A stretch of 64,000 nucleotides of DNA from Streptomyces endocoffeicus (GCF_016741935.1 NZ_JAERRG010000004.1:62001-126000), one strand, 5' to 3'. Positions 41,079 through 51,110 are shown, counted from the stretch's first letter. Notes: a model not told the origin generated them from the letters alone. Made by a program: numbers and translations.

Positions 41079-42170
41079 TCAGCGTCCCTGCTCGTACTGG
41101 CGGAGCTGATCGAGGTCGATCATGCTCGTGTCGAACAGGCTGGTCTCGTCGAGCGCGGCACCCGGCTGCTGCTGATGCTGATGGTGCTGGGGCAGCTGCT
41201 GAGGCTGCTGCTGGGGCTGCTGGGGCACATAGGCCGCGTTCGGATCGTAGCCCTGGGCCTGGGCCTGCTGCTGCCAGCCATAGGCGTCCTGCTGATAGCC
41301 GCCCTGCGCGGCGTACGGGTCCTGCTGTACGTACGCCTGCTGGTAGCCGTACGCGTCCTGCTGCTGATAGCTCGCGGTGGCGGCGTAGTACGCGGCGTCG
41401 GCGGCCGCCTGGTCGGGCAAGGCGACGGGCTGGACGAGGTCCGCCTGGGACTGGGCCAGGTCCGCCAGATAGTCGTCGTCGGTGGTCCGCAGAGCCATGC
41501 CGGCCTCGTCCTGGGCCGCCATATGGGCGCCGAGCTCATCGGCGGGCCGGGCCCCCAGCAGCTTCTGGCGGCCCCGGCCGACCGCCTCCAGGGTCTTGGC
41601 GAGGACCGCCGAGACGGCCCCCAGCTTGGTGTCCACGTACTCGTCCGCGCGGTGCCGCAGGGTGGCAGGGTCGGCGCTGCGCTCCGGACCCTCGTCGGGC
41701 TGCCCGAGGCCGTCCTCGGCGCCGGGGGCGCGGCCGAGCAGCTTCTCCCGGCCGCGGTCGACCGAGCCGATGGTCTTGGTGAGCACGACCTCGAAGTTGG
41801 CCAGCTTGCTGTCCACGTAGTCGTCGGCCTCGACGCGGATCTCCTCGGCCTCCCGGCGGGCCTCGGTGAGGATCCGGTCGGCCTCCTCCTGGGACTTCCG
41901 CACCATCTCCGTGTCCGAGATCAGCGAGGCGCCCTGGGCATGCGCGGACTCGATGATCCGCCCGGCCTCCTCGCGGGCCTCCGCCACCATCTGGTCCCGG
42001 CCGCCGATCAGCTCCTGGGCGTGGGCCAGGGAGTCCGGGAGTGCCGCGCGCACCTCTTCGAGCATGGCGAGCAGCTCGGCGCGGTTGATCACGCACGAGG
42101 CCGACATGGGCATGGACCGGGCGCCGCCGACGGTACCGACGATCTCGTCGAGCTTCTTCTGCACGTCCAC
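41079..42170 (-). CDS. DivIVA-like coiled-coil protein with Q/Y-rich tail
   Basis: About 363 residues from GTG (DVQKKLDEIVGTVGGARSM); GTG 42164 is an alternative. Coiled coil at ~45-140 (AREEAGRIIESAHAQGASLI, ADRILTEARREAEEIRVEAD). Then two related segments of ~35 residues: ADDYVDSKLANFEVVLTKTI...GREKLLGRAPG and ADEYVDTKLGAVSAVLAKTL...GRQKLLGARPA. The last ~120 residues are Gln/Tyr/Ala-rich (ASYQQQDAYGYQQAYVQQDP, PQQPQQQPQQLPQHHQHQQQ). The pattern matches actinobacterial cell-division-initiation/ATP-synthase-B-like proteins; probable membrane- or scaffold-associated cytoskeletal role, inferred. Confidence 0.8.
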   Translation of the reverse strand: MDVQKKLDEIVGTVGGARSMPMSASCVINRAELLAMLEEVRAALPDSLAHAQELIGGRDQMVAEAREEAGRIIESAHAQGASLISDTEMVRKSQEEADRILTEARREAEEIRVEADDYVDSKLANFEVVLTKTIGSVDRGREKLLGRAPGAEDGLGQPDEGPERSADPATLRHRADEYVDTKLGAVSAVLAKTLEAVGRGRQKLLGARPADELGAHMAAQDEAGMALRTTDDDYLADLAQSQADLVQPVALPDQAAADAAYYAATASYQQQDAYGYQQAYVQQDPYAAQGGYQQDAYGWQQQAQAQGYDPNAAYVPQQPQQQPQQLPQHHQHQQQPGAALDETSLFDTSMIDLDQLRQYEQGR

Positions 42171-42277
42171 TGTGGGTGCTCGCAGACTGTCTGGATGCGG
42201 ATGGGTACGGGACACGAACGGCACGACTGTACGGCCAGCGGGCGCCTCCCGGACAGCCGCTGACGCCCCGTCAGCCG

Positions 42278-42787
42278 CTACTTCCGGCCGAGCCGCTCGG
42301 CGAGCGCCTCCAGGACCAACGGGGGCACCAGGTGGGACACGTCGCCGCCCCAGGCCGCGACCTCCTTGACCAGGCTGGAGGAGAGGAAGCTGTAGGTGGG
42401 GTTGGTGGGCACGAACAGCGTCTCCACTCCGGAGAGGCCGTTGTTCATCTGGGCCATCTGCAACTCGTAGTCGAAGTCGCTGACGGCCCGCAGACCCTTG
42501 ACGATCGCGGGGATGTCCCGCTGCTTGCAGAAGTCCACCAGGAGGCCGTGGAACGCCTCCACCTTGACGTTTCCGTACTCCTCCGTGGTCTGGCGGAGGA
42601 GATCGATCCGCTCGTCCACCGTGAACAGGCCCTGCTTCGACTTGTTGATCATCACGGCGACGTGCACGACGTCATAGAGCTTGGAGGCACGGGCGATGAT
42701 GTCGAGGTGTCCATTGGTGACGGGGTCGAACGACCCCGGACAGACTGCGCGGCGCAACGGGAGTTCCTCGCTCTCGGGTCCGGTCAT
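42278..42787 (-). CDS. coaD: Phosphopantetheine adenylyltransferase
   Basis: 169 residues: [20 protein letters not shown] (nucleotidyltransferase HxGH), [19 protein letters not shown], and [14 protein letters not shown]. It makes dephospho-CoA, the fourth CoA step. ATG overlaps the rsmD stop (ATGA), so the two are coupled. Confidence 0.97.
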   Translation of the reverse strand: MTGPESEELPLRRAVCPGSFDPVTNGHLDIIARASKLYDVVHVAVMINKSKQGLFTVDERIDLLRQTTEEYGNVKVEAFHGLLVDFCKQRDIPAIVKGLRAVSDFDYELQMAQMNNGLSGVETLFVPTNPTYSFLSSSLVKEVAAWGGDVSHLVPPLVLEALAERLGRK

Positions 42788-43371
42788 GACGCGTTCTCGC
42801 ACGTCGAGGCGGCGCGACCGTACCAAAGCGTGCCCTCGCCGTAGCGACGGGCCCTGAGCCCCTCGAATCCGGCAGGCCACACGAACTCCCCACCTCGTGT
42901 GCTCCGCTCAACGGTGGCCAGCGCACCGGGCGCGAGCCAGCCCTTCCCCAGGAGTGTGAGGAGTATCTCCCGGAGTTGGCCGTCGGTGACCGCGTAGGGC
43001 GGATCCAGGAAAACGACGTCGTACGGGCCGGTGTCGGGGGCCTGTCCGGTGATGGTCTGTTCGGCCTTGCCGGTGCGCAGCTCCGCGCCGGGCAGACCGA
43101 GGGTGCGGACGTTCTGGCGGATCGTGCGGGCCGCCCGCGGGTCGGACTCGACCAGCAGCGTGTGGGCGGCGCCGCGGGACAGCGCCTCCAGGCCGACCGC
43201 GCCCGAGCCGCCGTACAGGTCCAGGACGCGGGCCCCGTCCAGCGAGCCGAGCAGCGACTCCCAGGTGGAGAACAGGCCCTCGCGCGCCCGGTCCGAGGTG
43301 GGTCGGGTGCCGTTTCCCGGCGGCACGGCCAGGCGGCGGCCGCCGGCCGCTCCGGCGATCACGCGGGTCAT
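42784..43371 (-). CDS. rsmD: 16S rRNA (guanine966-N2)-methyltransferase RsmD
   Basis: 195 residues from ATG ([19 protein letters not shown]). SAM motif [20 protein letters not shown] and catalytic [13 protein letters not shown]. It methylates G966 of 16S rRNA. The frame is open upstream into recG but without family sequence. Standard recG-rsmD-coaD order. Confidence 0.95.
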   Translation of the reverse strand: MTRVIAGAAGGRRLAVPPGNGTRPTSDRAREGLFSTWESLLGSLDGARVLDLYGGSGAVGLEALSRGAAHTLLVESDPRAARTIRQNVRTLGLPGAELRTGKAEQTITGQAPDTGPYDVVFLDPPYAVTDGQLREILLTLLGKGWLAPGALATVERSTRGGEFVWPAGFEGLRARRYGEGTLWYGRAASTCENAS

Positions 43372-43498
43372 GGGTGGGGGCCGTCCTTCGCGGTGGTCGG
43401 GGCAGCGGCGCCGGGTGCCCGTCCGGGCGGGGCCGCCGCACCTCCACGATATGGCGTACGGGGACCGGCGGTGGCCGGGTGCGCTCCTTTCGCGGGGC

Positions 43499-45703
43499 TC
43501 AGCCCTTGTCGAGGAACTCCGCGCGCTCCTTGTCCAGCAGGGCGTCCAGCGCGGTGCGCAACTGCGGGTATCCGGCCAGCTCCGGGTCGGCGGCGACGAT
43601 CGCGGCCGCCTCCTCCCGGGCCGCCGCGATGACCTCCTCGTCGTCGATGACGGCGAGCACCCGCAGCGAGGAGCGGACCCCGGACTGGGCCTGGCCGAGC
43701 ACATCGCCCTCCCGGCGCTGCTCGAGGTCGATCCGGGACAGCTCGAAGCCGTCGAGCGTGGCCGCGACCGCGCCCAGCCGCGACCGGGCGGGGCTGCCCT
43801 CGGGCATGTCGGTCACCAGCAGACACAGCCCGGCGGCCGAGCCCCGGCCGACACGGCCGCGCAGCTGGTGCAGCTGGGAGACGCCGAACCGGTCGGCGTC
43901 CATGATCACCATGGCGGTGGCGTTGGGGACGTTCACACCGACCTCGATGACGGTCGTGGCGACCAGGACGTCCACCTCGCCCGCGGCGAAGCGGCGCATC
44001 ACCTCGTCCTTGGCCTCGGGCTGCATCCGCCCGTGCAGCACCTCCACCCGCAGATCACTCAGCGGGCCCTTCACGAGCTGCTCGGCGATGTCGACGACGG
44101 CCAGCGGCGGGCGCTTCTCGGCCTCGTCCTCGGGGCTCTTCTCCTTCGCCGCCTTGGACTCGTCCTCCTCGTCCCCGATCCGCGGGCACACCACATAGCC
44201 CTGGTGGCCGGCGGCCACCTCCTCGCGCACCCGCTCCCAGGCGCGGGCCAGGAAGTGGGGCTTGTCCTTCGCGGGCACCACATGGGAGGCGATCGGGGAA
44301 CGGCCCGAGGGCAGCTGGTCCAGGACGGAGGTCTCCAGGTCGCCGAAGACGGTCATGGCCACGGTGCGCGGGATCGGGGTGGCCGTCATCACCAGCAGAT
44401 GCGGGGGCTGCTTGCCCTTGGAGCGCAGGGCGTCGCGCTGCTCGACCCCGAAGCGGTGCTGCTCGTCCACGACCACCAGCCCCAGATCGTGGAACTGGAC
44501 CTTGTCCTCGATCAGGGCATGGGTGCCGATCACGATCCCGGCCTCGCCGGTGACCAGGTCCAGCAGCGCCTGACGGCGGGCCGCGGCGCCCATGGAGCCG
44601 GTGAGCAGCACCACCTTGGTGCCCCGCTCGGCCCCGCCGAGCAGACCTCCCTCGGCCAGCTCGCCCATCATCTCGGTGATGGAGCGGTGGTGCTGCTGGG
44701 CGAGCACCTCGGTGGGCGCGAGCATCGCCGCCTGTCCCCCGGCGTCCACGACGCCGAGCATCGCGCGCAGCGCGACCATGGTCTTGCCCGAGCCGACCTC
44801 GCCCTGGAGCAGCCGGTGCATGGGGTGGTCGGTGGCGAGGTCGGCGAAGATCTCCTCGCTGACCTGGCGCTGGCCCTCGGTGAGGGTGAACGGCAGCCGG
44901 GCGTCGAAGGCGGTCAGCAGCCCGTCCGGGGCGGGCTTGCGGGGCGCCGCGGGCAGCTGGGCGTCGGCCCGCCGCCGCCGGGCGAGCGCCACCTGAAGGA
45001 CGAATGCCTCGTCCCACTTCAGCCGGTCCCGGGCGGTGGCGATATCGGCCTTGGTGCCCGGCCGGTGGATCTTGCGCAGCGCCTCGGGGAGCGTGGCCAG
45101 CCCACGGCCCTCGCGCAGGCTCTCGGGCAGCGGGTCGATCAGCCCGGCCAGCGCGGACTCCTCATGGCCGGCCGGGCCGAGCACGGTGTCGACGGCCTGC
45201 TGGATCTGCCAGGACTCCATCTGCTTGCACGCCGGGTACAGCGGCAGCAGCTGATTGGCGAACGCCTCCACGGCCTCCGTGCCGCTCCCCGCGCCCAGCG
45301 CCTTGAACTCGGGGTGGGCCAGCTGCCGCTTGCGGTTGAAGACCGAGACCTTCCCGGCGAACATCGCGCGGGTGCCGGGCTGGAGCTCCGTACGCGGCTT
45401 GTGGACGCCCTTGCCGAAGAAGACCAGCTGGAGACGGCCGCTGCCGTCGGTGATGGTGACCTCCAGCCGCCGGCCCCGGCCGCCGTTGAACGTGTGCACC
45501 CGGGCGTCGGCGACCTGCGCCACCACGGTCACATGCTCCTCCAGGGGCAGGTCGGACAGCCGGGTCAGCTCACCGCGCTCCGCGTACCGCCGCGGGTAGT
45601 GGTGCAGCAGGTCGCCGACGGTGTGCAGGTCGAGATGGTCGGCCATCACCTTCGCGGTGTTGCCGCCCAGGACCTTCTTCAGGGGTTCATCCAGCACGGG
45701 CAC
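43499..45703 (-). CDS. recG: ATP-dependent DNA helicase RecG
   Basis: 734 residues from GTG (PVLDEPLKKVLGG), with GGACGG upstream. OB-fold wedge domain (HVTVVAQVADARVHTFNGGR), Walker A GEVGSGKT, DEAD-like box VVDEQHRFGVEQR, motif III MTATPIPRTV, and helicase C-terminal motifs QLRGRVGRGSAAGLC. It remodels stalled replication forks and Holliday junctions. Confidence 0.96.
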   Translation of the reverse strand: MPVLDEPLKKVLGGNTAKVMADHLDLHTVGDLLHHYPRRYAERGELTRLSDLPLEEHVTVVAQVADARVHTFNGGRGRRLEVTITDGSGRLQLVFFGKGVHKPRTELQPGTRAMFAGKVSVFNRKRQLAHPEFKALGAGSGTEAVEAFANQLLPLYPACKQMESWQIQQAVDTVLGPAGHEESALAGLIDPLPESLREGRGLATLPEALRKIHRPGTKADIATARDRLKWDEAFVLQVALARRRRADAQLPAAPRKPAPDGLLTAFDARLPFTLTEGQRQVSEEIFADLATDHPMHRLLQGEVGSGKTMVALRAMLGVVDAGGQAAMLAPTEVLAQQHHRSITEMMGELAEGGLLGGAERGTKVVLLTGSMGAAARRQALLDLVTGEAGIVIGTHALIEDKVQFHDLGLVVVDEQHRFGVEQRDALRSKGKQPPHLLVMTATPIPRTVAMTVFGDLETSVLDQLPSGRSPIASHVVPAKDKPHFLARAWERVREEVAAGHQGYVVCPRIGDEEDESKAAKEKSPEDEAEKRPPLAVVDIAEQLVKGPLSDLRVEVLHGRMQPEAKDEVMRRFAAGEVDVLVATTVIEVGVNVPNATAMVIMDADRFGVSQLHQLRGRVGRGSAAGLCLLVTDMPEGSPARSRLGAVAATLDGFELSRIDLEQRREGDVLGQAQSGVRSSLRVLAVIDDEEVIAAAREEAAAIVAADPELAGYPQLRTALDALLDKERAEFLDKG

Positions 45704-45798
45704 CCGTCCATTGCACACCACGGGGGTGACAATCGGGGATGACGAGCGGGGTGATTCCACCGGGGTGGTTCAGCGGGGGCCGCTCCGCGCGGCCGGGC

Positions 45799-47550
45799 TC
45801 ATTCGATGCCTATGATCAGCGGCGCGGTGGGCTGACCGCCGCGGTAGACGACCGTGTCGACGGCGAAGTGCCCCTCCCGCACATGCCGCTCCAGCCGCTC
45901 GGCGACCTCGTCCGGAAGGTCCGCGCCGAGTACCAGCGTGACCATCTCACCGCCCGACGCCAGCATCCGGTCCAGCACCGTCTCGGCGGTCGCGGCCAGC
46001 TCCGAGCCGATCACCGCCACATCGCCGTCGATCATGCCCAGGACGTCCCCGGCCTGGCACACCCCGGCCATGGTCCAGGACTGGCGCTCGGCGACGGCCA
46101 GTTCCGCGTACCGGGTGGCGCCCGCGGCCGAGGTCATGGCGACCACGTCCTCGTCGAAACTGCGGCCGGGTTCATGGACGGCGAGCGCGGCGATGCCCTG
46201 GACGGCGGAGCGGGTGGGGATCACCGCGGCCCGTACGCCCTCGGCGCGGGCCTGGGCCGCGGCCGCGGCCGCCATGTGGTGCAGCTCGGTGTCGTTCGGC
46301 AGCAGCACGACCTCCCGGGCGTGGGCCCGGCGGACCGCGTCCACCAGCTCACCACTGGCGGGCGGCTCCCCGGGGCGGGTGGCGACCGCGGTCGCGCCCG
46401 CCTCGGCGCACAGCGCGGCCAGCCCGTCACCGGGGACGACGGCGACCACGGCACGGGGCGCGCGCTCGGTGCGCGGGCCGCCCGTGGGGCCCTGGGCGCC
46501 GGACTGATCCGGCAGGACGATGGCCTGGCCCGGCCGGTCCGGACCGTCCGAGCCCGCCTTACCGACGGCGGCGCCGTCGAAGTGGCTGATCCGGATGCGG
46601 TACGGGCGCCCGGCCTGGATGCCCGCCTCCACGGCCGCCCCCGCGTCGTCCACATGGACGTGGACATTCCACAGGCCGTCACCGCCGACGACCACCAGGG
46701 AGTCACCGAGGGCGTCCAGCCGCTCCCTCAGGGCGGTCACGGCCGAGTCGTCGGCCTCCAGGAGATAGATCACCTCGAAGGCGGGCCCGCCGTCCGGGGC
46801 CCCGTCGGTGGAGCAGCCCGCCAGGTCCTGCCCGCCCGTCCCGGCGGCTGCGAGGGCGTCATGGCCGGGGCGGGCCGGTGCGAGCGCCGCGGGGGCCTCG
46901 CCCGACAGGGCCTGGGCGAGCCCGCCCAGGACCGTCACCAGGCCGTAGCCGCCCGCGTCGACCACCCCCGCACGGGCGAGGACGTCGAGCTGGCCGGGGG
47001 TGGCCTGGAGCGCCGCACGGGCGCCCTCGTACGCGGCGCGGGCCACCGTGGCGACGCCGCCCGTGGCGCCCTCCGCGCTCTCCGCGGCGGCCACGGCGAC
47101 CGTAAGGACGGTGCCTTCGACGGGGTGCGCGACGGCCAGGTAGGCGAGGTCGACCGCGCGCCGCAGCGCCCGCCGCAGCCCGTCCGCCTCGCCCGCGCCC
47201 GGGTTCCCGTCCGGCGTGCCGTCGGCCAGGACGTCCGCCATACCGCGCAGCAGCTGCGCCAGGATCGTGCCGGAGTTGCCCCGCGCGCCGATCAGCGCGC
47301 CATGGGCCATGGCGCGCACCACATCGGCGAGGGTGGGGCGGGACACCGCGGCCGAGGTCGCGTGGCCGTCGAAGGCGGCGTCGACGGCCCGGGCGGCGGA
47401 CTCGACGGTCAGATACAGATTGGTGCCGGTGTCCCCGTCCGCGACCGGATAGACGTTGATCGCGTCGATGTCCGCACGGGCCCGGCCCAGCGCGTCGAGG
47501 GCGAGCCCGCACCAGGTCCGTACCGCATCGGCATCGAGCGTGTGCGGCAC
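45799..47550 (-). CDS. DAK2-domain protein, FakA-like fatty-acid kinase
   Basis: 583 residues from GTG (PHTLDADAVRTWCGLAL), with GAGGAGG eight bases upstream. The DAK2 kinase domain has INVYPVADGDTGTNLYLTVE and GALIGARGNSGTILAQLLRG; a middle domain has VVVGGDGLWNVHVHVDD, and a C-terminal DegV-like part ends GQPTAPLIIGIE. FakA with FakB phosphorylates exogenous fatty acids in Firmicutes; substrate here is inference. Divergent from rpmB and upstream of recG. Confidence 0.85.
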   Translation of the reverse strand: MPHTLDADAVRTWCGLALDALGRARADIDAINVYPVADGDTGTNLYLTVESAARAVDAAFDGHATSAAVSRPTLADVVRAMAHGALIGARGNSGTILAQLLRGMADVLADGTPDGNPGAGEADGLRRALRRAVDLAYLAVAHPVEGTVLTVAVAAAESAEGATGGVATVARAAYEGARAALQATPGQLDVLARAGVVDAGGYGLVTVLGGLAQALSGEAPAALAPARPGHDALAAAGTGGQDLAGCSTDGAPDGGPAFEVIYLLEADDSAVTALRERLDALGDSLVVVGGDGLWNVHVHVDDAGAAVEAGIQAGRPYRIRISHFDGAAVGKAGSDGPDRPGQAIVLPDQSGAQGPTGGPRTERAPRAVVAVVPGDGLAALCAEAGATAVATRPGEPPASGELVDAVRRAHAREVVLLPNDTELHHMAAAAAAQARAEGVRAAVIPTRSAVQGIAALAVHEPGRSFDEDVVAMTSAAGATRYAELAVAERQSWTMAGVCQAGDVLGMIDGDVAVIGSELAATAETVLDRMLASGGEMVTLVLGADLPDEVAERLERHVREGHFAVDTVVYRGGQPTAPLIIGIE

Positions 47551-47814
47551 GAAAGGTCCTCCTCGGAGGCTGCTGGGGCGGGGTGGGCATCGCGTCATCG
47601 CAGGGTAGCCGCCGCCCTCGGCGGGTGCCGGGGCAGCCATGATAGTTTCGTTGTACGGGAGTGGCCGTTGTATGCTGCTCCGGTTGCCCGATGCGAATCG
47701 GGCCATTCCCCCCAGGCGCCGCCGATCCTCCACGATCCAGGCAACGTCCGGGGCATCCGTTCAGTGTCCTGTCTCCTCGCGGGAAGCGAGGGCGACCCGT
47801 CTTTGGAGTAACCC

Positions 47815-48000
47815 GTGGCTGCCAACTGCGACGTCTGCGGCAAGGGGCCGGGCTTCGGCAACAACATCTCGCACTCGCACCGCCGCACCCGCCGTCGTTG
47901 GAACCCCAACATCCAGACGGTGCGCGCTGTGGTCGGTCGTACCCCGAAGCGGCTCAACGTCTGCACCTCGTGCATCAAGGCCGGCAAGGTTTCGCGCTAG
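47815..48000 (+). CDS. rpmB: 50S ribosomal protein L28 (zinc-ribbon form)
   Basis: 61 residues from [23 protein letters not shown] and [12 protein letters not shown] provide two C-x2-C pairs, so this is the C+ form rather than the zinc-free paralogue induced in zinc starvation. The 264-bp divergent upstream region contains a GCCCGAT/ATCGGGC hairpin (47686-47703) and a possible -10 TATGCT (47671). Confidence 0.96.
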   Translation: MAANCDVCGKGPGFGNNISHSHRRTRRRWNPNIQTVRAVVGRTPKRLNVCTSCIKAGKVSR

Positions 48001-48048
48001 TCGTCTAGTCGCATGGCCTCCCCGCGCAAGCGGGAACCGGTACGCCCA

Positions 48049-48077
48049 GGCCGGTCCACCATTGGTGTGGACCGGCC
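48049..48077 (+). terminator. rpmB terminator
   Basis: 11-bp perfect stem GGCCGGTCCAC and complement, 7-base loop, followed by CCTTGTTTT. Further on, GTCGCTGTCG (48116) and CGACAGCGAC (48179) form a long-range inverted repeat of the dispersed Streptomyces type before thiD. Confidence 0.88.
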
Positions 48078-48228
48078 CCTTGTTTTGGGGCTCGGTTCGC
48101 CTCCGGGGCGCAAAAGTCGCTGTCGACGGTCGACGTGCTCGGTCGCTCGTTCCTCGCTCCCTGCGCGCGACTCCCTTACGACAGCGACGCGCCCCTTCGG
48201 CTCACTCGCCGGAAGAACCAAGCACCCC

Positions 48229-49068
48229 TCAGCCAGTCCCCTCCCGCAGCCACCCGTGGTCGACCGGGCCGATGCCCGTGCCCAGGGGGAAGCCCGCCGC
48301 GATGGCGCCCGTGACGTAGTCCTTGGCCGCCGTGACGGCCTCGGGGACCTCGTATCCGCCCGCCAGATACGTGGCGATGGCCGCGGCCAGGGTGCACCCC
48401 GTGCCGTGCGTATGGCGGTTGTCGTGGCGCGGCGCCCGCAGCCAGTGCTCCTCGGTGCCGTCGGTGAGCAGATCCACCGCGTCGCCGCCGGGCAGATGGC
48501 CACCCTTGATCAGCGCCCACCGCGGGCCGTGGCCGAGCACCGCCCCGGCCGCCCGCCGCTGGTCGTCCTCCGACTCCACGCGGACGCCGGTGAGCTGGGC
48601 CACCTCGTCCAGGTTGGGCGTGGCGACGGTCGCGGTCGGCAGCAGCTTCGTGCGGACGGCGTCGAGCGCCTCGGCGGCCAGCAGCGGGTCACCGTGCTTG
48701 GAGACGCCGACCGGATCGACGACCACCGGCGCGGTGAGGTCCGCGAGCAGCGCGGCGACGGTCTCGACCAGTTCGGCGGTCGCCAGCATGCCGGTCTTGA
48801 CCGCCTGGACGCCGATGTCGTCGGCCACGCTGCGGAACTGGGCCCGTACGGCCTCGGCGGGCAGTTCCCAGGCGCCCTGGACGCCCAGGGAGTTCTGCGC
48901 CGTCACCGCTGTGATCACGCTCATGCCGTGGGCGCCCAGGGCCAGCATGGTCTTCAGGTCGGCCTGGATGCCCGCACCGCCGCCGGAGTCCGATCCGGCG
49001 ACGGTGAGGACGCGCACGGGCGCCGAGCCGTCATGGGCGGGACGGGGGACGCGGGGAGGTAGAGCCAT
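48229..49068 (-). CDS. thiD: Hydroxymethylpyrimidine (phosphate) kinase
   Basis: 279 residues from ATG ([14 protein letters not shown]). [49 protein letters not shown] and [19 protein letters not shown] are ThiD motifs. It phosphorylates HMP and HMP-P in thiamine synthesis. Downstream of thiL, same strand. No TPP riboswitch was found upstream. Confidence 0.95.
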   Translation of the reverse strand: MALPPRVPRPAHDGSAPVRVLTVAGSDSGGGAGIQADLKTMLALGAHGMSVITAVTAQNSLGVQGAWELPAEAVRAQFRSVADDIGVQAVKTGMLATAELVETVAALLADLTAPVVVDPVGVSKHGDPLLAAEALDAVRTKLLPTATVATPNLDEVAQLTGVRVESEDDQRRAAGAVLGHGPRWALIKGGHLPGGDAVDLLTDGTEEHWLRAPRHDNRHTHGTGCTLAAAIATYLAGGYEVPEAVTAAKDYVTGAIAAGFPLGTGIGPVDHGWLREGTG

Positions 49069-49160
49069 GGCACCGAATCTACTCGGCGCCCCCGGCACCC
49101 CCGGACGTCCCCCAGGCCGCCCTTACGGTCGCCCGGCCCCCTCACGTTCACGCGTCACCG

Positions 49161-50132
49161 TCACTCGGCGTTCTTACCGTCGCCGCCGAAGTGGTCCCAG
49201 CCCCCGTGTGCCCACGGGGCTCCGTCCACCGTCACCTGAGGCAGCGCCGAGGGGTTGAGCACCTCGCCGATCACCTTCCAGCGGGCCGGCAGCTTGGCGT
49301 CGGGCGGGAAGGTGGCCACGATCGCGTGGTCCTCTCCCCCGCTGAGCACCCACTGGAGCGGATCGACGCCCACCGCCTGCCCGATGTCCGACATCTGCGA
49401 GGGGATGTCGATGTCCGCCGAGCGCAGATCGATGCGGACCTTGCTGGCCTCCGCGATATGCCCGAGGTCGGCCACCAGCCCGTCGCTCACATCGGTCATC
49501 GCGGTGGCGCCCAGCCCGGCGGCGGCGGGACCGGCGTGGTACGGCGGCTCCGGCCGCCGGTGCGCCTCGACGAAGGCCCGCGGCGAGCGGAAGCCGCGCG
49601 AGAGCACCGCGTGTCCGGCCGCCGACCAGCCCAGCCAGCCGGTGACGGCGACAACGTCGCCGGGCTGGGCACCGGATCGGGTGACCGGCTCGTGGTTGCG
49701 CAGATCGCCCAGCGCGGTGATGGCGACGGTGATGGTGTCCCCGCGCACGACGTCACCGCCCACCACGGCCGCGCCCGCGACCTGGCATTCGTCCCGGATG
49801 CCGTCCATCAGCTCGGCCGGCCAGGTCACCGGCAGATCGGCGGGGACCACCAGGCCGAGCAGCAGGGCCGTCGGCACGGCGCCCATGGCCGCGATGTCGG
49901 CCAGGTTCTGGGCCGCGGCCTTACGGCCGACGTCATAGGCGGTGGACCAGTCCCGGCGGAAGTGCCTGCCTTCCAGCAGGATGTCCGTACTGGCCACGAC
50001 CCTCCGGTCGGGCGCGGCCACGACCGCGGCATCGTCACCGGGCCCCAACCTCACCGCCGGGGTGGTGGTGAGCCGGGAGGTGAGCTCTCTGATGAGCCCG
50101 AACTCCCCCAACTCGCCCACGGTGCCCTTCAT
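49161..50132 (-). CDS. thiL: Thiamine-monophosphate kinase
   Basis: 323 residues from ATG (MKGTVGELGEFGLIRELTSR), with AAGGGG eight bases upstream. RLGPGDDAAVVAAPDRRVVA, STDILLEGRHFRRDW, AVVGGDVVRGDTITVAITAL and MTDVSDGLVADLGHIAE are ThiL/PurM-type motifs. It makes thiamine diphosphate from thiamine monophosphate. Confidence 0.95.
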   Translation of the reverse strand: MKGTVGELGEFGLIRELTSRLTTTPAVRLGPGDDAAVVAAPDRRVVASTDILLEGRHFRRDWSTAYDVGRKAAAQNLADIAAMGAVPTALLLGLVVPADLPVTWPAELMDGIRDECQVAGAAVVGGDVVRGDTITVAITALGDLRNHEPVTRSGAQPGDVVAVTGWLGWSAAGHAVLSRGFRSPRAFVEAHRRPEPPYHAGPAAAGLGATAMTDVSDGLVADLGHIAEASKVRIDLRSADIDIPSQMSDIGQAVGVDPLQWVLSGGEDHAIVATFPPDAKLPARWKVIGEVLNPSALPQVTVDGAPWAHGGWDHFGGDGKNAE

Positions 50133-50268
50133 CCCATCGCCCCTTCGTGCTCGTGACCACTTTCCGCCGCGCCGCGCTCCCCGCGCGGGTCTCCCCGCGC
50201 CGCATGGCGACGCGGTACCGTGGCGTCCCTTCTCCCCACATGATCCTCGTAGCCGCCCTGGAGGTTCC

Positions 50269-50502
50269 GTGGTACAGGCGTACATCCTGATCCAGACCGA
50301 GGTCGGCAGGGCCTCGACCGTGGCCGACGTCATCGCCAAGCTCCCCGGGGTGATACAGGCGGAGGACGTGACGGGCCCCTACGACGTGATCGTGCGGGCC
50401 CAGGCCGACACGGTCGATGAGCTCGGCCGCATGGTGGTCGCGAAAGTCCAGCAGGTGGAAGGGATCACCCGTACCCTGACCTGCCCGGTCGTTCATCTCT
50501 AG
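50269..50502 (+). CDS. Lrp/AsnC ligand-binding-domain protein (no HTH)
   Basis: 77 residues from GTG (VQAYILIQTEVGRASTVADV), with GGAGG five bases upstream. Only the AsnC-type effector domain is present (VIAKLPGVIQAEDVTGPYDV, VVAKVQQVEGITRTLTCPVV); there is no DNA-binding domain. Stand-alone domains of this type form dimers/octamers and bind small molecules; the ligand is unknown. Confidence 0.88.
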   Translation: MVQAYILIQTEVGRASTVADVIAKLPGVIQAEDVTGPYDVIVRAQADTVDELGRMVVAKVQQVEGITRTLTCPVVHL

Positions 50503-50522
50503 CTCCCCCGTATGATCGGCCG

Positions 50523-51020
50523 GTGAATTCCGCACACCGTAGTCTCGCCCGACGGCTCGTCCCGCTGTCCGCCGCGGTGGCCCTGGCCCTGGTGCCGGTA
50601 GCCGGTTGCTCCTCCACCGGGGATTCCGACGACACCGAGGCTCTCGCGGTTCCCACACCGGCCCCACAGGCGGCCGCGATATGCCGGGCGCTGCACAAGG
50701 AACTGCCCGATGCCGTGAACGGGCTGAAGCGGGGCACCGCCGAGCCCGCCTCGGACTACACGGCCGTGTGGGGAGACCCCGCCGTGCAGCTGCGCTGCGG
50801 GGTCCCCCGGCCGGAGGCGATGGGCTCCAAGACCGATTCGGCCGAGGTGGACGGCGTCGAGTGGCTCCCGGAGAAGCGCGACGACGGCTACCGCTTCACC
50901 ACCGTACTGCGCCGGGCCTATGTCGAGGTGACCGTGCCCAAGAAGTACTCCCCCGAGATCAACCCCCTGGTGGATCTCGCCCGCGCCGTCGAGAAGACGG
51001 TCCCGAAGGGCGTGGCCTAG
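50523..51020 (+). CDS. DUF3515 family lipoprotein
   Basis: 165 residues from GTG. Signal sequence with lipobox PVAGC at C29; mature part includes ICRALHKELPDAVNGLKRG and YVEVTVPKKYSPEINPLVDL. Unknown function, typically next to ddl in actinobacteria. Its TAG stop is part of a tandem repeat shared with the convergent ddl stop. Confidence 0.85.
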   Translation: MNSAHRSLARRLVPLSAAVALALVPVAGCSSTGDSDDTEALAVPTPAPQAAAICRALHKELPDAVNGLKRGTAEPASDYTAVWGDPAVQLRCGVPRPEAMGSKTDSAEVDGVEWLPEKRDDGYRFTTVLRRAYVEVTVPKKYSPEINPLVDLARAVEKTVPKGVA

Positions 51021-51110
51021 CACCGCCCCGTGCGACTGGCACGGCCGTCCGGCTAGCACGGCCCCGTGCGACTGGTACGGCCGTCCGGCTAGCGCAGCCC
51101 CGTCGCGCGG
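51017..51110. repeat. 36-bp tandem repeat linking the stops of the lipoprotein and ddl genes
   Basis: Two full 36-bp units beginning CTAGCACCGCCCCGTGCGAC and CTAGCACGGCCCCGTGCGAC, and a partial third, CTAGCGCAGCCCCGTCGCG. The CTAG of unit 1 contains the plus-strand TAG; the CTAG of unit 3 contains the minus-strand TAG of ddl. CTAG is self-complementary, so each unit offers a stop in both directions. Confidence 0.88.

Noticed and set aside
48229..50132. A possible TPP riboswitch for thiD/thiL
   Set aside because: No CTGAGA/ACCTGA-type thi-box elements were found in the leaders.
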